DNA of 64,000 nt from an uncultured Bacteroidia bacterium. GTDB lineage: Bacteria; Bacteroidota; Bacteroidia; Bacteroidales; UBA932. The stretch spans positions 1 through 64,000 of the forward strand of contig CACZCQ010000009.1 of NCBI GenBank assembly GCA_902779765.1, read 5' to 3'. Below the pieces are notes generated by a model. It made no database searches and had not been told where the DNA came from. It worked only from the letters and a program-made list of their open reading frames with translations. Both the position numbers and the translations under genes were made by a program. Numbering within the stretch: position 1 is the first letter of the stretch; every line of letters starts with the position of its first letter. Positions 1 to 7,728 of this stretch are shown here, one piece after another.

Positions 1-18
1 CGAAAAGGAGGCCTAGTC

Positions 19-669
19 ATGAAAAGGTATCGTTTGGCCACCGCGGCCTTGATCTGCTGCGCCCTGACGGTATCAGGATGCGCCATTATCAGGACGGCCG
101 GTGCGATAGGGTCGATTTTCGGCGGTCACAAGAAGGCATCGACGGTCGTAACGATCGTAAAGATCCTCGGCTCCGTGCTCGGGCAGTTCTATGACACTAC
201 CACCAAGACTGCATTGGTGGGCAAGTGGTCATATGATGAGCCGGCGATCCAATTCGAGAGCGAGAACCTGCTCAAGAAGGCCGGAGGCGCCGTGGCAAGC
301 CAGGGCGTGGCCGACAAGCTCGTGCCGTATTTCGAAATGGTCGGGTTCAAGAAGGGAGGTATCTCTCTCGAGCTGAGGGAAGACAATACCTGCACTTATA
401 CAATTGCGGGCAACTCGTTCGACGGGACTTACGATTTTGACGACCAGAACAAGAAACTCACGCTCAAGACTCCGTTCTTCCCGCTGCCGGCAGCCTACCT
501 GTCTATAGTCGATGACCAGATGGCCATGACTTTCGACTCAAGCAAGTTGCTCAATGTCGTACAGGTGGTGGGCCAGTTCACCAACCAGCCGACACTGTCG
601 GCCGTGTCGAATCTGGCCGACAGCTATGACGGCATGAAGACCGGCTTTACCTTCAAGCGCGCAAACTAG
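19..669 (+). CDS. DUF4923-like lipoprotein
   Basis: A 216-aa protein with a lipoprotein signal peptide; the lipobox VSGC puts the lipidated Cys at residue 21. The mature part starts with a glycine-rich stretch (IRTAGAIGSIFGG), then a beta-rich body with GKWSYDEPAIQFESE near residue 70 and GTYDFDDQNKKLTLKTP near 135-150, as in lipocalin-like lipoproteins of the DUF4923 family common in Bacteroidales. Its function is not known. An AAGGAGG tract sits just before the ATG, which supports this start. It is convergent with the Mrp gene, only 8 nt away. The family call is by recognition of the general pattern only. Confidence 0.75.
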   Translation: MKRYRLATAALICCALTVSGCAIIRTAGAIGSIFGGHKKASTVVTIVKILGSVLGQFYDTTTKTALVGKWSYDEPAIQFESENLLKKAGGAVASQGVADKLVPYFEMVGFKKGGISLELREDNTCTYTIAGNSFDGTYDFDDQNKKLTLKTPFFPLPAAYLSIVDDQMAMTFDSSKLLNVVQVVGQFTNQPTLSAVSNLADSYDGMKTGFTFKRAN

Positions 670-677
670 GAAAGATC

Positions 678-1745
678 CTATCTCTCAGCGGCTTCGGCAA
701 GCGAGCGTGCCAGGGCTATGAATGCCAGGCCGTCCGGTCTGGAAGACAAGGCGGAAGGCTCTCCGGAGTCTCCGCCTTCCCTTATACCCTGGACGATGGG
801 TATCTGTCCGAGAAGCGGGATACCGTACTTGTCTGCCATACGCTGTCCGCCGTCTTTTCCGAAAATGTAGTATCTGTTGTCCGGGAGTTCCTCCGGCGTG
901 AACCATGCCATGTTTTCGACCAGGCCGAATATCTTCCGGTTGATATTCTCGTTACGGAACATGTTGACGCCCTTTTCCACATCCGACAGGGCTACTTCCT
1001 GGGGAGTGGTGACGATCAGCGCGCCTTCCATCGGGATATCATTGACGAGGGAGATGTGTATGTCTCCGGTTCCCGGAGGCATGTCGATGAGCAGGAAGTC
1101 AAGGACACCCCAGCGAACCTGGAGAATCATCTGCTTCAAGGCATTGCAGGCCATCGGGCCACGCCAGATGAGGGCCTGTCCCGGCTCGGCGAAATAGCCG
1201 ATGGACATCCATTTCACCCCGAATTTTTCGATCGGCAGGATGACCTCCTTGCCTTCGTCGGTCGCTTCGGCGCCGGGCACCTCGTTTTCGGTTCCGGTCA
1301 TCAGCGGTACGGAAGGACCGTAGACATCGGCATCGGCCAGACCTACCCTGTAGCCAAGCCTGGCCAGGGCGACAGCCAGGTTGACGGCTACCGTGGATTT
1401 CCCCACGCCGCCCTTCCCTGAGGCGACGCCTATGATATGGCGGACGTTGTTGATTTCCTCCATGCCGAGGTCAAGTCCGGCCTTCTTCTTCGGAGCCTCT
1501 TCCTTGACTATGGCCTTGACTTCGACTTCGGTACCCTGGGGGGCGTTTCGTATAACGGTCGCCCTGGTGGCTCCGACCAGATATTCAGTCAGCGGGTCAC
1601 GCCTTTTTGGGAAGGCCAGTGTGACGGTAACCTTGTTTCCTTCGACGGAGACGGCGTCCACCATCCCCAGTTCTACAATGTTCTGGCTCCCTTTGGCGGG
1701 ATGAACCACCTCCAGGAGCCAGGTTTTAATCTCTTTTTCAGTCAT
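678..1745 (-). CDS. mrp: Mrp/NBP35 family Fe-S carrier P-loop ATPase
   Basis: A 355-aa cytosolic ATPase thought to carry or transfer Fe-S clusters to apoproteins. Residues 1-85 match the small MIP18/DUF59-type domain. The ATPase follows with a deviant Walker A (GKGGVGKS, about 110-117), the DADVYGPS switch region and LLIDMPPGTGD. The CxxC pair that binds the cluster in many Mrp/ApbC proteins is absent; the equivalent place reads ENMAWFTPEELP, which as far as I recall is normal for Bacteroidales homologues. The start ATG directly follows the stop of the upstream S46 peptidase gene (TAAATG), so the two are probably co-transcribed. Confidence 0.93.
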   Translation of the reverse strand: MTEKEIKTWLLEVVHPAKGSQNIVELGMVDAVSVEGNKVTVTLAFPKRRDPLTEYLVGATRATVIRNAPQGTEVEVKAIVKEEAPKKKAGLDLGMEEINNVRHIIGVASGKGGVGKSTVAVNLAVALARLGYRVGLADADVYGPSVPLMTGTENEVPGAEATDEGKEVILPIEKFGVKWMSIGYFAEPGQALIWRGPMACNALKQMILQVRWGVLDFLLIDMPPGTGDIHISLVNDIPMEGALIVTTPQEVALSDVEKGVNMFRNENINRKIFGLVENMAWFTPEELPDNRYYIFGKDGGQRMADKYGIPLLGQIPIVQGIREGGDSGEPSALSSRPDGLAFIALARSLAEAAER

Positions 1746-3878
1746 TTACTTCGTGATATTCATTTCCTTCAGGAGATAGCCTGCGCCTCCGAACTTGTCC
1801 ATGAGGAAGAGGACGTAGCGGATATCGACGCAGATGCACCTCTGCAGTTCGGGTTCGAACATAACGTCGCTGGACATGCTCTCCCAGTTGCCGTCGAAGG
1901 CGAGTCCGATAAGTTCTCCGTCAGCGTTGAGGACAGGGCTTCCGGAGTTTCCACCGGTGATATCGTTGTTCGTGAGGAAGCAGACCGGAAGGTTGCCGTC
2001 AGCCATTGCATACTGGCCATAGTCCTGGGCGTTGTAGAGTTCCTTGAGTTTGGCGGGTACCTTGAACTCATAGTTCTCGGGATCCTCTTTCTCCATGACA
2101 CCCTTGAGAGTGGTGTAATGCCTGTAGACGAGAGCGTCCTTCGGTGAGTAAGGAAGTACCGATCCGTAGGTGAGCCTCATGGTGAAGTTTGCATCTGGAT
2201 AGGTGGCCTTCCCTTTCTGCCATTCGAGCAGACCTGCGGTGAAAGCCTTGGATCCTTCCCTGATCTTGTCGGCTCCGGAAGCTCCTGCCGCCGCGGGCCT
2301 GCGGCCGGCACCCATTCCGCCGACACCGAACTTCATGTAAGTCATGAGCAGGGAGTTCATCAGCTGGTTGACGGGATCCTTCGAGAGGACCTTGACACCA
2401 TTTTCCTCTACCGCTGCCTGAAGCTTTTCAGGAGAAGTGAAGTTGCTGTTGTCGTAAAGGTCGTTGACATACTTGTCGATGTCAAGGGTGGCGAAATCAC
2501 CGGGAAGTCCGTTGAGGTAGTACTCGGGCTTCGCCTTTTCGCGGTAGTACTTCAGCAGGGCGGCTGCCTCTTCACGGTCGAGGGGCTCGTAGTAATCCTG
2601 ATACCTCTTGGCCTGGGATGCGAGGGCGGTCTTGAATGCCGAAAGGGAATCCTGACCGTCCCTTATGGAACGAGCCATGGTATTCTGTATTCCGCTTGAG
2701 AAGCCCATCAGCTCGATATTGGCCACGGTCTCTCCGATAAGCTGCACGTCAAGGGCGGTGGTGTTGGACTCCACTCCTTCCTTGATGTCCTGGAGGGCGG
2801 TTCCGTACTTGGCCTGGCGTTTCTTGTTCTTTCCGACCCATTTCATGAAGTCGGCTTCCTTCTGCTGCTCTTTCTCGATTATTCCGAGATTCTTGAAAGC
2901 GAGCCTTTCACCCTGCCATTTCTTCCATCCGTTTGCGCTTCCGGCATACTTGCTTGCATATTTCAGGCGGATTGACGGATCCTTCTCCATCCACTTCCAC
3001 ATGATGTCCTGACGCAGGGTCCTGGCATCGATGGAGACAGCCTGACGGTCGAGCATGGACTTGAGCTGGGCCTCGGTCTGGAACCTCTGGGTGCTGCCGG
3101 GATAACCCATGATCATGGCATAGTCTCCCTGCTCGACTCCCTTGAGGGAAACCTTCAGGGACTGGGCAGGTACGTAAGGCTTGTTCGAAGGGGAATATGC
3201 GGCGGGCTCGTTGTCCGGTCCTGCATATACCCTGAACATCGAGAAGTCTCCTGTGTGACGGGGCCACATCCAGTTGTCGGTCTCTCCTCCGAACTTGCCG
3301 ATGGATGCCGGAGGTGCTCCGACGAAGCGGACGTCGGTATATACCTTATAAACGATCAGATACCAGAAATTCTCGTTGTAGAACGAAGTGAGCTGTACCC
3401 TGCAGTTGGGGTTGGCGTCCTGGGCAGACTTCTGGAGAGCCTCCCTTACGGCAGCCTGGTCGCCGGCCTTTGCGAGCTGGTCGGTAACGTCTGTCATGCT
3501 CACCAGGTAAGTCACCGAGAGACCGGGGGCGGGGAGTTCCTGGTCACGGCTCATTGCCCAGTATCCATCCTCGAGGTAGTTGTGCTCGTCGGTAGACAGA
3601 GCCTGGATGGTGCCGTATCCGCAGTGGTGGTTAGTCACGAGGAGACCCTGGTCGGAAATCATCTCGCCTGTACAGCCGCCTCCGAATATCACGATGGCGT
3701 CCTTGAGGGAGGAATGGTTCACGCTGTAGATCTGTTCAGGAGTGAGCCTGCAGCCGAGGTCCTTCATGGCTCCGGCGTTTAGTTTCTGGAGGAGCGGCAG
3801 AAGCCACATACCCTCGTCTGCCATTGCGCCCGTAGTGATCAGCAGGGCGGCGGCGATTGAGCATAAAATCCTTTTCAT
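1746..3878 (-). CDS. S46 family dipeptidyl-peptidase, DPP7 type
   Basis: A 710-aa exported serine peptidase that removes dipeptides from oligopeptides in the periplasm, feeding amino-acid catabolism. The start is set at the internal ATG that gives a clean signal peptide (MKRILCSIAAALL..TTGAMA, then DEGMW); nine extra codons upstream look spurious. The chymotrypsin-like halves show TNHHCGYG (catalytic His, about residues 82-89) and GGNSGSPV (catalytic Ser) near the C-terminus. The residue 18 after that Ser is Gly (FDGNWE), the position that is Gly673 in DPP7 and Arg673 in DPP11 of Porphyromonas, so hydrophobic P1 preference is expected instead of acidic. A TAnnTTTG element lies 24 nt upstream of this start. 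Confidence 0.93.
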   Translation of the reverse strand: MKRILCSIAAALLITTGAMADEGMWLLPLLQKLNAGAMKDLGCRLTPEQIYSVNHSSLKDAIVIFGGGCTGEMISDQGLLVTNHHCGYGTIQALSTDEHNYLEDGYWAMSRDQELPAPGLSVTYLVSMTDVTDQLAKAGDQAAVREALQKSAQDANPNCRVQLTSFYNENFWYLIVYKVYTDVRFVGAPPASIGKFGGETDNWMWPRHTGDFSMFRVYAGPDNEPAAYSPSNKPYVPAQSLKVSLKGVEQGDYAMIMGYPGSTQRFQTEAQLKSMLDRQAVSIDARTLRQDIMWKWMEKDPSIRLKYASKYAGSANGWKKWQGERLAFKNLGIIEKEQQKEADFMKWVGKNKKRQAKYGTALQDIKEGVESNTTALDVQLIGETVANIELMGFSSGIQNTMARSIRDGQDSLSAFKTALASQAKRYQDYYEPLDREEAAALLKYYREKAKPEYYLNGLPGDFATLDIDKYVNDLYDNSNFTSPEKLQAAVEENGVKVLSKDPVNQLMNSLLMTYMKFGVGGMGAGRRPAAAGASGADKIREGSKAFTAGLLEWQKGKATYPDANFTMRLTYGSVLPYSPKDALVYRHYTTLKGVMEKEDPENYEFKVPAKLKELYNAQDYGQYAMADGNLPVCFLTNNDITGGNSGSPVLNADGELIGLAFDGNWESMSSDVMFEPELQRCICVDIRYVLFLMDKFGGAGYLLKEMNITK

Positions 3879-3902
3879 CTTGTTCGTTGTATGTTCTTTG
3901 TA

Positions 3903-3910
3903 CAAAAATA
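3903..3910 (-). promoter_or_regulatory. -7 promoter element for the S46 peptidase gene
   Basis: The minus strand reads TATTTTTG, a full match to the Bacteroidota -7 consensus TAnnTTTG, ending 24 nt before the chosen ATG at 3878. It lies just beyond the stop codon of rnhB, so the peptidase has its own promoter. Confidence 0.5.
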
Positions 3911-3911
3911 A

Positions 3912-4532
3912 TCAAAATAACGAAGGTTCCAGTTCTTTCGGATGAAAACTGCGGCGGTGGTAAGGTGTCAGGCCGAACTCCTTGATCGCGGCGATATGCT
4001 CCTTTGTCGGATATCCGAAATTCCTGTCCCAGCCGTACTGGGGATATTCGGCGGCCAGGGATCTCATCTTCTCGTCCCTCCAGGTCTTGGCCAGGACGGA
4101 GGCGGCTGCGATCGAGGCGAAGGTGGCGTCTCCGTGTACCACTGTCCTGTATGAAGAGAAGCCGTATCCCTCGAAGGGCCTGAACTTGTTCCCGTCCACC
4201 AGGAGGAAATCCGGTTTGGGATCGAGCCTGAGGACGGCCTTCTGCATGCCGGTGACCGAAGCCCAGAGGATATTCAGCCTGTCGATCTCTTCGGGACTGA
4301 CAGCCTCCACTGCCCAGGCAACGGCTTCCTTTTCGATGATGGGACGGAGCAGGTCCCTGTCCTTTTCCGTCATCTGCTTCGAATCGTCCAGCAGGGGATG
4401 GTGGAAATCTTCAGGAAGGATGACCGCAGCAGCATAAACCGGTCCTGCAAGCGGACCGCGCCCGGCTTCGTCGCATCCCGCCTCAAGCCTTCCGGCTTCC
4501 AAATATGGCAACAGATTATGTCCGTGTGGCAT
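3912..4532 (-). CDS. rnhB: Ribonuclease HII
   Basis: A 206-aa endonuclease that cuts the RNA strand of RNA-DNA hybrids and single ribonucleotides misincorporated in DNA. The signature GCDEAGRGPLAGP near residue 18 carries the first Asp-Glu pair, and LLVDGN near residue 111 and the region around it (FLLVDGNKFRP) supplies another family motif. Length is typical. The minus strand has TAAATTTG at 4551-4558, 18 nt before the ATG, a good promoter element. No oddities were seen. Confidence 0.96.
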   Translation of the reverse strand: MPHGHNLLPYLEAGRLEAGCDEAGRGPLAGPVYAAAVILPEDFHHPLLDDSKQMTEKDRDLLRPIIEKEAVAWAVEAVSPEEIDRLNILWASVTGMQKAVLRLDPKPDFLLVDGNKFRPFEGYGFSSYRTVVHGDATFASIAAASVLAKTWRDEKMRSLAAEYPQYGWDRNFGYPTKEHIAAIKEFGLTPYHRRSFHPKELEPSLF

Positions 4533-4550
4533 TTAATGGATCTTCTGCCA

Positions 4551-4558
4551 CAAATTTA
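4551..4558 (-). promoter_or_regulatory. -7 promoter element for rnhB
   Basis: The minus strand reads TAAATTTG (consensus TAnnTTTG), 18 nt before the rnhB ATG, in the short gap after the XRE regulator gene. Confidence 0.5.
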
Positions 4559-4572
4559 GTCAAAAGATAGCA

Positions 4573-5004
4573 TCAAACCTTGAGGCGGCCCATCAATTGG
4601 TCGATCAGGAGTTTCTGTGTGGAGATGGTGTCTTCCTTGTCCTTGATTATGCCCTTCAGCCGTTCGATTTCCCTGTCACGGCTCTGGATTTCATTCAGGT
4701 AACCGCTCTCCTGTACCTTCATTTTCAATCCATATGCTATTTTGGCCTCTTCCATGGCGGCCACTGCATCCTTCACGGGTTCAAAGCCATTGATAAGTTC
4801 GGACAGGCTCACGCCGAGGGTTTCGGCGCATCTGGAATAATTGCGGTTGAGTATCCTGGTCCTCCCGCTTTCAATCTTCTGGTAGGCCGTTACCGAAATA
4901 TCCAGGCTGTCAGCGACATCGGCCTGTGTGTAACCGAGTTCAACCCTTTTCTTCCTCAGGTTCTCCCGGATGGCGTTTTCGTCCAGTCTCTTCTCTTCTT
5001 CCAT
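4573..5004 (-). CDS. XRE-family transcriptional regulator with C-terminal coiled coil
   Basis: A 143-aa cytosolic DNA-binding protein. Residues 9-66 form a lambda-Cro/XRE helix-turn-helix (LRKKRVELGYTQADVADSLD..SVTAYQKIESGRT). The C-terminal third (about 103-143) is strongly charged with heptad-like spacing and is predicted to be a coiled coil for dimerisation. Regulators of this layout often act locally or on themselves; the AT-rich gap upstream contains a palindrome between direct repeats (5059-5088) that could be the operator. Targets are unknown. A TATTTTTG element lies 19 nt upstream. Confidence 0.88.
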   Translation of the reverse strand: MEEEKRLDENAIRENLRKKRVELGYTQADVADSLDISVTAYQKIESGRTRILNRNYSRCAETLGVSLSELINGFEPVKDAVAAMEEAKIAYGLKMKVQESGYLNEIQSRDREIERLKGIIKDKEDTISTQKLLIDQLMGRLKV

Positions 5005-5023
5005 CTTCCTGTCTCCTTATGGT

Positions 5024-5031
5024 ACAAAAAT
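5024..5031 (-). promoter_or_regulatory. -7 promoter element for the XRE regulator gene
   Basis: The minus strand reads TATTTTTG, 19 nt before the ATG at 5004. The candidate operator at 5059-5088 lies just upstream, near where the -33 region would be. Confidence 0.45.
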
Positions 5032-5058
5032 ATCCATAGGAGACCGCTATCCTGTCAT

Positions 5059-5088
5059 ACCAAAAGTTTGTAAAACAAACCAAAAGTT
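5059..5088. promoter_or_regulatory. Candidate operator: palindrome between direct repeats
   Basis: ACCAAAAGTT occurs at 5059-5068 and again at 5079-5088, exactly 20 bp apart (two helical turns). The space between and the inner edges form the perfect inverted repeat GTTTGT-AAA-ACAAAC (5066-5080). The site lies 55-85 bp upstream of the XRE gene, in the gap shared with the divergent 64-aa gene, so autoregulation is a natural guess. No binding evidence is available. Confidence 0.4.
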
Positions 5089-5192
5089 AATAAGAAACAC
5101 ATCTTTTTGATAAAAAACAGAAATATTCCACTCCATACCCCTCTCTTCAAAACCAACTTCCGGTTTATTTATTCAAATTTGGTATAAAGAAA

Positions 5193-5255
5193 CGACCTTC
5201 TTCCGGGAACCACTGCCACCCTCGGCTCGTTAAGGAGGGGACCTGAAGGAGGTCG
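5193..5255 (+). ncRNA. Possible structured leader of the 64-aa gene
   Basis: Positions 5193-5206 pair with 5242-5255 in a 14-nt stem with one mismatch and one G-U pair, and an inner stem CCCTC (5219-5223) / GAGGG (5235-5239) fills the loop. The closing strand contains GAAGGAGGT, a near-perfect anti-16S sequence that would be hidden in the stem, while a second AAGGAG at 5268-5273 stands free just before the ATG at 5281. Whether this is a regulatory RNA is not known. Confidence 0.3.
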
Positions 5256-5280
5256 CTTCTTGGGACAAGGAGATAAGATT

Positions 5281-5475
5281 ATGGATAAAACGATGGAAGA
5301 CTATGCCGCTTTCGAGCGAGCGATGGACGAAGGGAAGGTGTTCCTGGACCTGGATTTCGAAGAGATATGCGATGCCCTGGAAACGGACAGGGAAGCCCTT
5401 GACAGGCTGATTATTGAAGAACTTGGATTCTCCGGACAGGAGCTTGTGGACTTTTATCATTCTAATTTTTGCTAA
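5281..5475 (+). CDS. Small conserved-looking protein of unknown function (64 aa)
   Basis: The ATG at 5281 is preceded by AAGGAG at 7 nt distance, which is better than the upstream TTG at 5260. The product is acidic (MDKTMEDYAAFERAMDEG at the start) and helical, with ICDALETDREALDRLIIEELGF in the middle; the spacing resembles small helical-bundle proteins that read like a degenerate helix-turn-helix, but no family can be named with certainty. It has no signal peptide or membrane segment. It lies 73 nt upstream of the EF-G2 gene, which has its own promoter beginning inside its 3' end. Confidence 0.6.
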   Translation: MDKTMEDYAAFERAMDEGKVFLDLDFEEICDALETDREALDRLIIEELGFSGQELVDFYHSNFC

Positions 5476-5498
5476 TGGGGCATTTTTTGCTAACTTTG
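5466..5498 (+). promoter_or_regulatory. Promoter of the EF-G2 gene
   Basis: TAACTTTG at 5491-5498 matches the Bacteroidota -7 element and TTTTTGC at 5466-5472 matches the -33 element, with 18 nt between. Transcription would begin near 5503-5506, giving a leader of about 45 nt. The -33 part overlaps the last codons of the 64-aa gene. Confidence 0.6.
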
Positions 5499-5548
5499 CC
5501 AAACTATGGCTACATGTCCCGATAATTTGTAATTAATAACTTATAGCA

Positions 5549-7657
5549 ATGAAGGAATACTCAACAAAAGACATCCGCAACGTGGTCCTGATCGGTAGTT
5601 CCAAGTCAGGAAAGACCACCATGTCAGAGGCCATGCTCTATGAGGGCAAAGTAATCGACCGCAGAGGTACGGTGGAAGGAAAGAACACTGTTTCCGACAA
5701 CACCGAATTCGAGCAGACAAACCAGAAGTCAGTCTATGCGACTCCGCTTTATGCAGAGTTCATGAACACCAAGTTCAATATCATTGACGCTCCCGGTTCC
5801 GATGACTTCTGCGGTGGTGCAATCTCAGCATTCAAAGTCTGCGAGTCCGCTGTCCTCACCGTCAACGCCCAGCAGGGAGTCGAGGTAGGAACGGAGATCT
5901 TCGCCCGCTACGCCGACCAGTACAATGAGCCGATGGTCGTGGCCGTCAACCAGCTCGACACCGAGAAAGCCAACTGGGAGCACACCCGTGACACCCTCAA
6001 GGAAGCCTTCGAGAAGAAGATCGTCCTTGTCCAGTTCCCCGTCAACCCGGGACTCGGCTTCGACGGTTTCGTGGATGTCCTCACCATGAAGTACTATCAC
6101 TTCAAGGATGAGAACGGCAATTTCGAGGAACTTGACATTCCCGCAGAATATGCCGACGAGGCCGAAGAGCTTCACATGGAGCTTGTCGAGAAGGCTGCAG
6201 AAGGTGACGACGCACTCATGGAGAAGTATTTCGAGACCATGGAACTTTCCATCGACGAGGTCCGCGCCGGTCTTCGCGCCGGTCTGGCCAAGAGGGAGGT
6301 CATGCCCGTCTTCTGCATGTCCGCTAGGAAGGACATCGGTGTCAGGAGGCTCATGGAATTCCTGGTCAACGTGGCTCCCGCTCCCTCCTGCAATGCTGCT
6401 GACCCCGTCAGTCTCTTCATCTACAAGACTTCCGTCGAGCAGCACCTCGGCGACGTCTCCTTCTTCAAGGTGATGAGCGGTGTCCTCAAGGAAGGTGCAG
6501 ACCTCGTGAATCCCGAGACCGGCAACGGAGAGCGTCTTTCCGCCCTCTATGCCGTCAACAAGAAGGACAGGGTCGCTTCCATTTCCGCGGGTGACATCGG
6601 CTGCGCCATGAAACTGAAGGCCGGAAAGACCGACGTCACTCTCGCCGCTCCCGGCGTCGACGCCATCGAGCACATGGTATTCCCTGATGCAAGGTATCGC
6701 TGCGCCGTCAAGGCCGTCGACAAGAACGACGAGGCCAAGGTCGGAGAGGCTCTGAACAAGATCGCCGCCCAGGATCCCACCATCAATGTCGAATATTCAA
6801 AGGAACTCCGCCAGACCATCCTCAGCGGTCAGGGAGAGCAGGCAATCAACCTTGTGAAGTGGAGAATGAACAACGAGTTCAAGCAGAACATCGAGTTCCT
6901 CGCTCCGAAGGTTCCTTATCGCGAGACCATCACCAAGGTCGCTACCGCCCAGTACCGTCACAAGAAGCAGTCCGGTGGTGCCGGTCAGTTCGGTGAGGTC
7001 CATCTCCTCGTCTGCCCTTACGTCGAGGGTGAGCCCGCCGGCAATAAGTTCATGATCAACGGCAAGGAGACCATCCTGAACATCAAGTCCCAGGAGACCT
7101 ACGATCTCGAATGGGGCGGCAAGCTCGAGTTCATCAACTGCGTCGTCGGTGGCGCCATCGATCTCGGCTTCATGCCCGCCATCCTCAAGGGTATCAACGA
7201 CAAGATGACCGAGGGCCCTCTCACCGGTTCCTATGCCCGTGACATCAGGGTCTATGTCTATGACGGTAAGATGCACCCGGTCGACTCCAAGGAAATCGCC
7301 TTCATCATCGCCGGCCGCAACGCCTTCAAGGAGGCCTTCCGCAATGCCGGTCCGAAGATCCTCGAGCCTATCTACAATGTGGACATCCTCACTCCGAACG
7401 AGTTCGTCGGTCCTTGCATGTCCGACCTCAACGGCCGTCGTGGAATGATCATGAACCAGGACATGGACAAGGGATTCACCATCCTCCACGCCCGCGTTCC
7501 GCTCGCAGAGCTTTACAGGTATTCCACCACCCTCAGCTCCCTCACCGGAGGTGCAGCCACATTCACGATGAAGTTCGCTGAATATCAGCAGGTTCCTGCT
7601 GATGTCCAGACCAAGCTTCTTGCCGACTACGCCGCCCAGGAGCAGGACGAGGACTAA
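5549..7657 (+). CDS. fusA2: EF-G paralogue, EF-G2 type (translocase lacking the catalytic His)
   Basis: A 702-aa ribosomal translocase paralogue. The G1 loop reads GSSKSGKTT instead of the AHIDAGKTT of housekeeping EF-G; G3 reads DAPGSDDF, so the catalytic His of DTPGHVDF is Ser84; G4 reads NQLD instead of NKMD. Domains III-V are well kept (YRETITK, GGAGQFGEVHL, GPLTGSYARDIRVYVYDGKMHPVDS). This pattern matches Bacteroides EF-G2, reported to support translocation without GTP hydrolysis and to matter in gut colonisation and starvation. It has its own promoter and a strong terminator. The housekeeping fusA, usually in the str operon, is not in this window. Confidence 0.9.
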   Translation: MKEYSTKDIRNVVLIGSSKSGKTTMSEAMLYEGKVIDRRGTVEGKNTVSDNTEFEQTNQKSVYATPLYAEFMNTKFNIIDAPGSDDFCGGAISAFKVCESAVLTVNAQQGVEVGTEIFARYADQYNEPMVVAVNQLDTEKANWEHTRDTLKEAFEKKIVLVQFPVNPGLGFDGFVDVLTMKYYHFKDENGNFEELDIPAEYADEAEELHMELVEKAAEGDDALMEKYFETMELSIDEVRAGLRAGLAKREVMPVFCMSARKDIGVRRLMEFLVNVAPAPSCNAADPVSLFIYKTSVEQHLGDVSFFKVMSGVLKEGADLVNPETGNGERLSALYAVNKKDRVASISAGDIGCAMKLKAGKTDVTLAAPGVDAIEHMVFPDARYRCAVKAVDKNDEAKVGEALNKIAAQDPTINVEYSKELRQTILSGQGEQAINLVKWRMNNEFKQNIEFLAPKVPYRETITKVATAQYRHKKQSGGAGQFGEVHLLVCPYVEGEPAGNKFMINGKETILNIKSQETYDLEWGGKLEFINCVVGGAIDLGFMPAILKGINDKMTEGPLTGSYARDIRVYVYDGKMHPVDSKEIAFIIAGRNAFKEAFRNAGPKILEPIYNVDILTPNEFVGPCMSDLNGRRGMIMNQDMDKGFTILHARVPLAELYRYSTTLSSLTGGAATFTMKFAEYQQVPADVQTKLLADYAAQEQDED

Positions 7658-7678
7658 TCCAGGTCCCGACAGAGAAAG

Positions 7679-7711
7679 AGGCCGGATCCCATCGGGACCC
7701 GGCCTTCTTTT
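7679..7711 (+). terminator. Rho-independent terminator after the EF-G2 gene
   Basis: AGGCCGG (7679-7685) pairs with CCGGCCT (7699-7705), with further pairing inside (TCCC/GGGA), followed by TCTTTTAT. It separates the convergent EF-G2 and transglutaminase-like genes and may serve both directions. Confidence 0.8.
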
Positions 7712-7728
7712 ATGGTACCGCAGGCAGG

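Noticed and set aside
5825-6673. Long minus-strand frames inside the EF-G2 gene
   Set aside because: Typical antisense shadows of a GC-biased gene; they read as acidic Val/Gly/Asp-rich text without domains.
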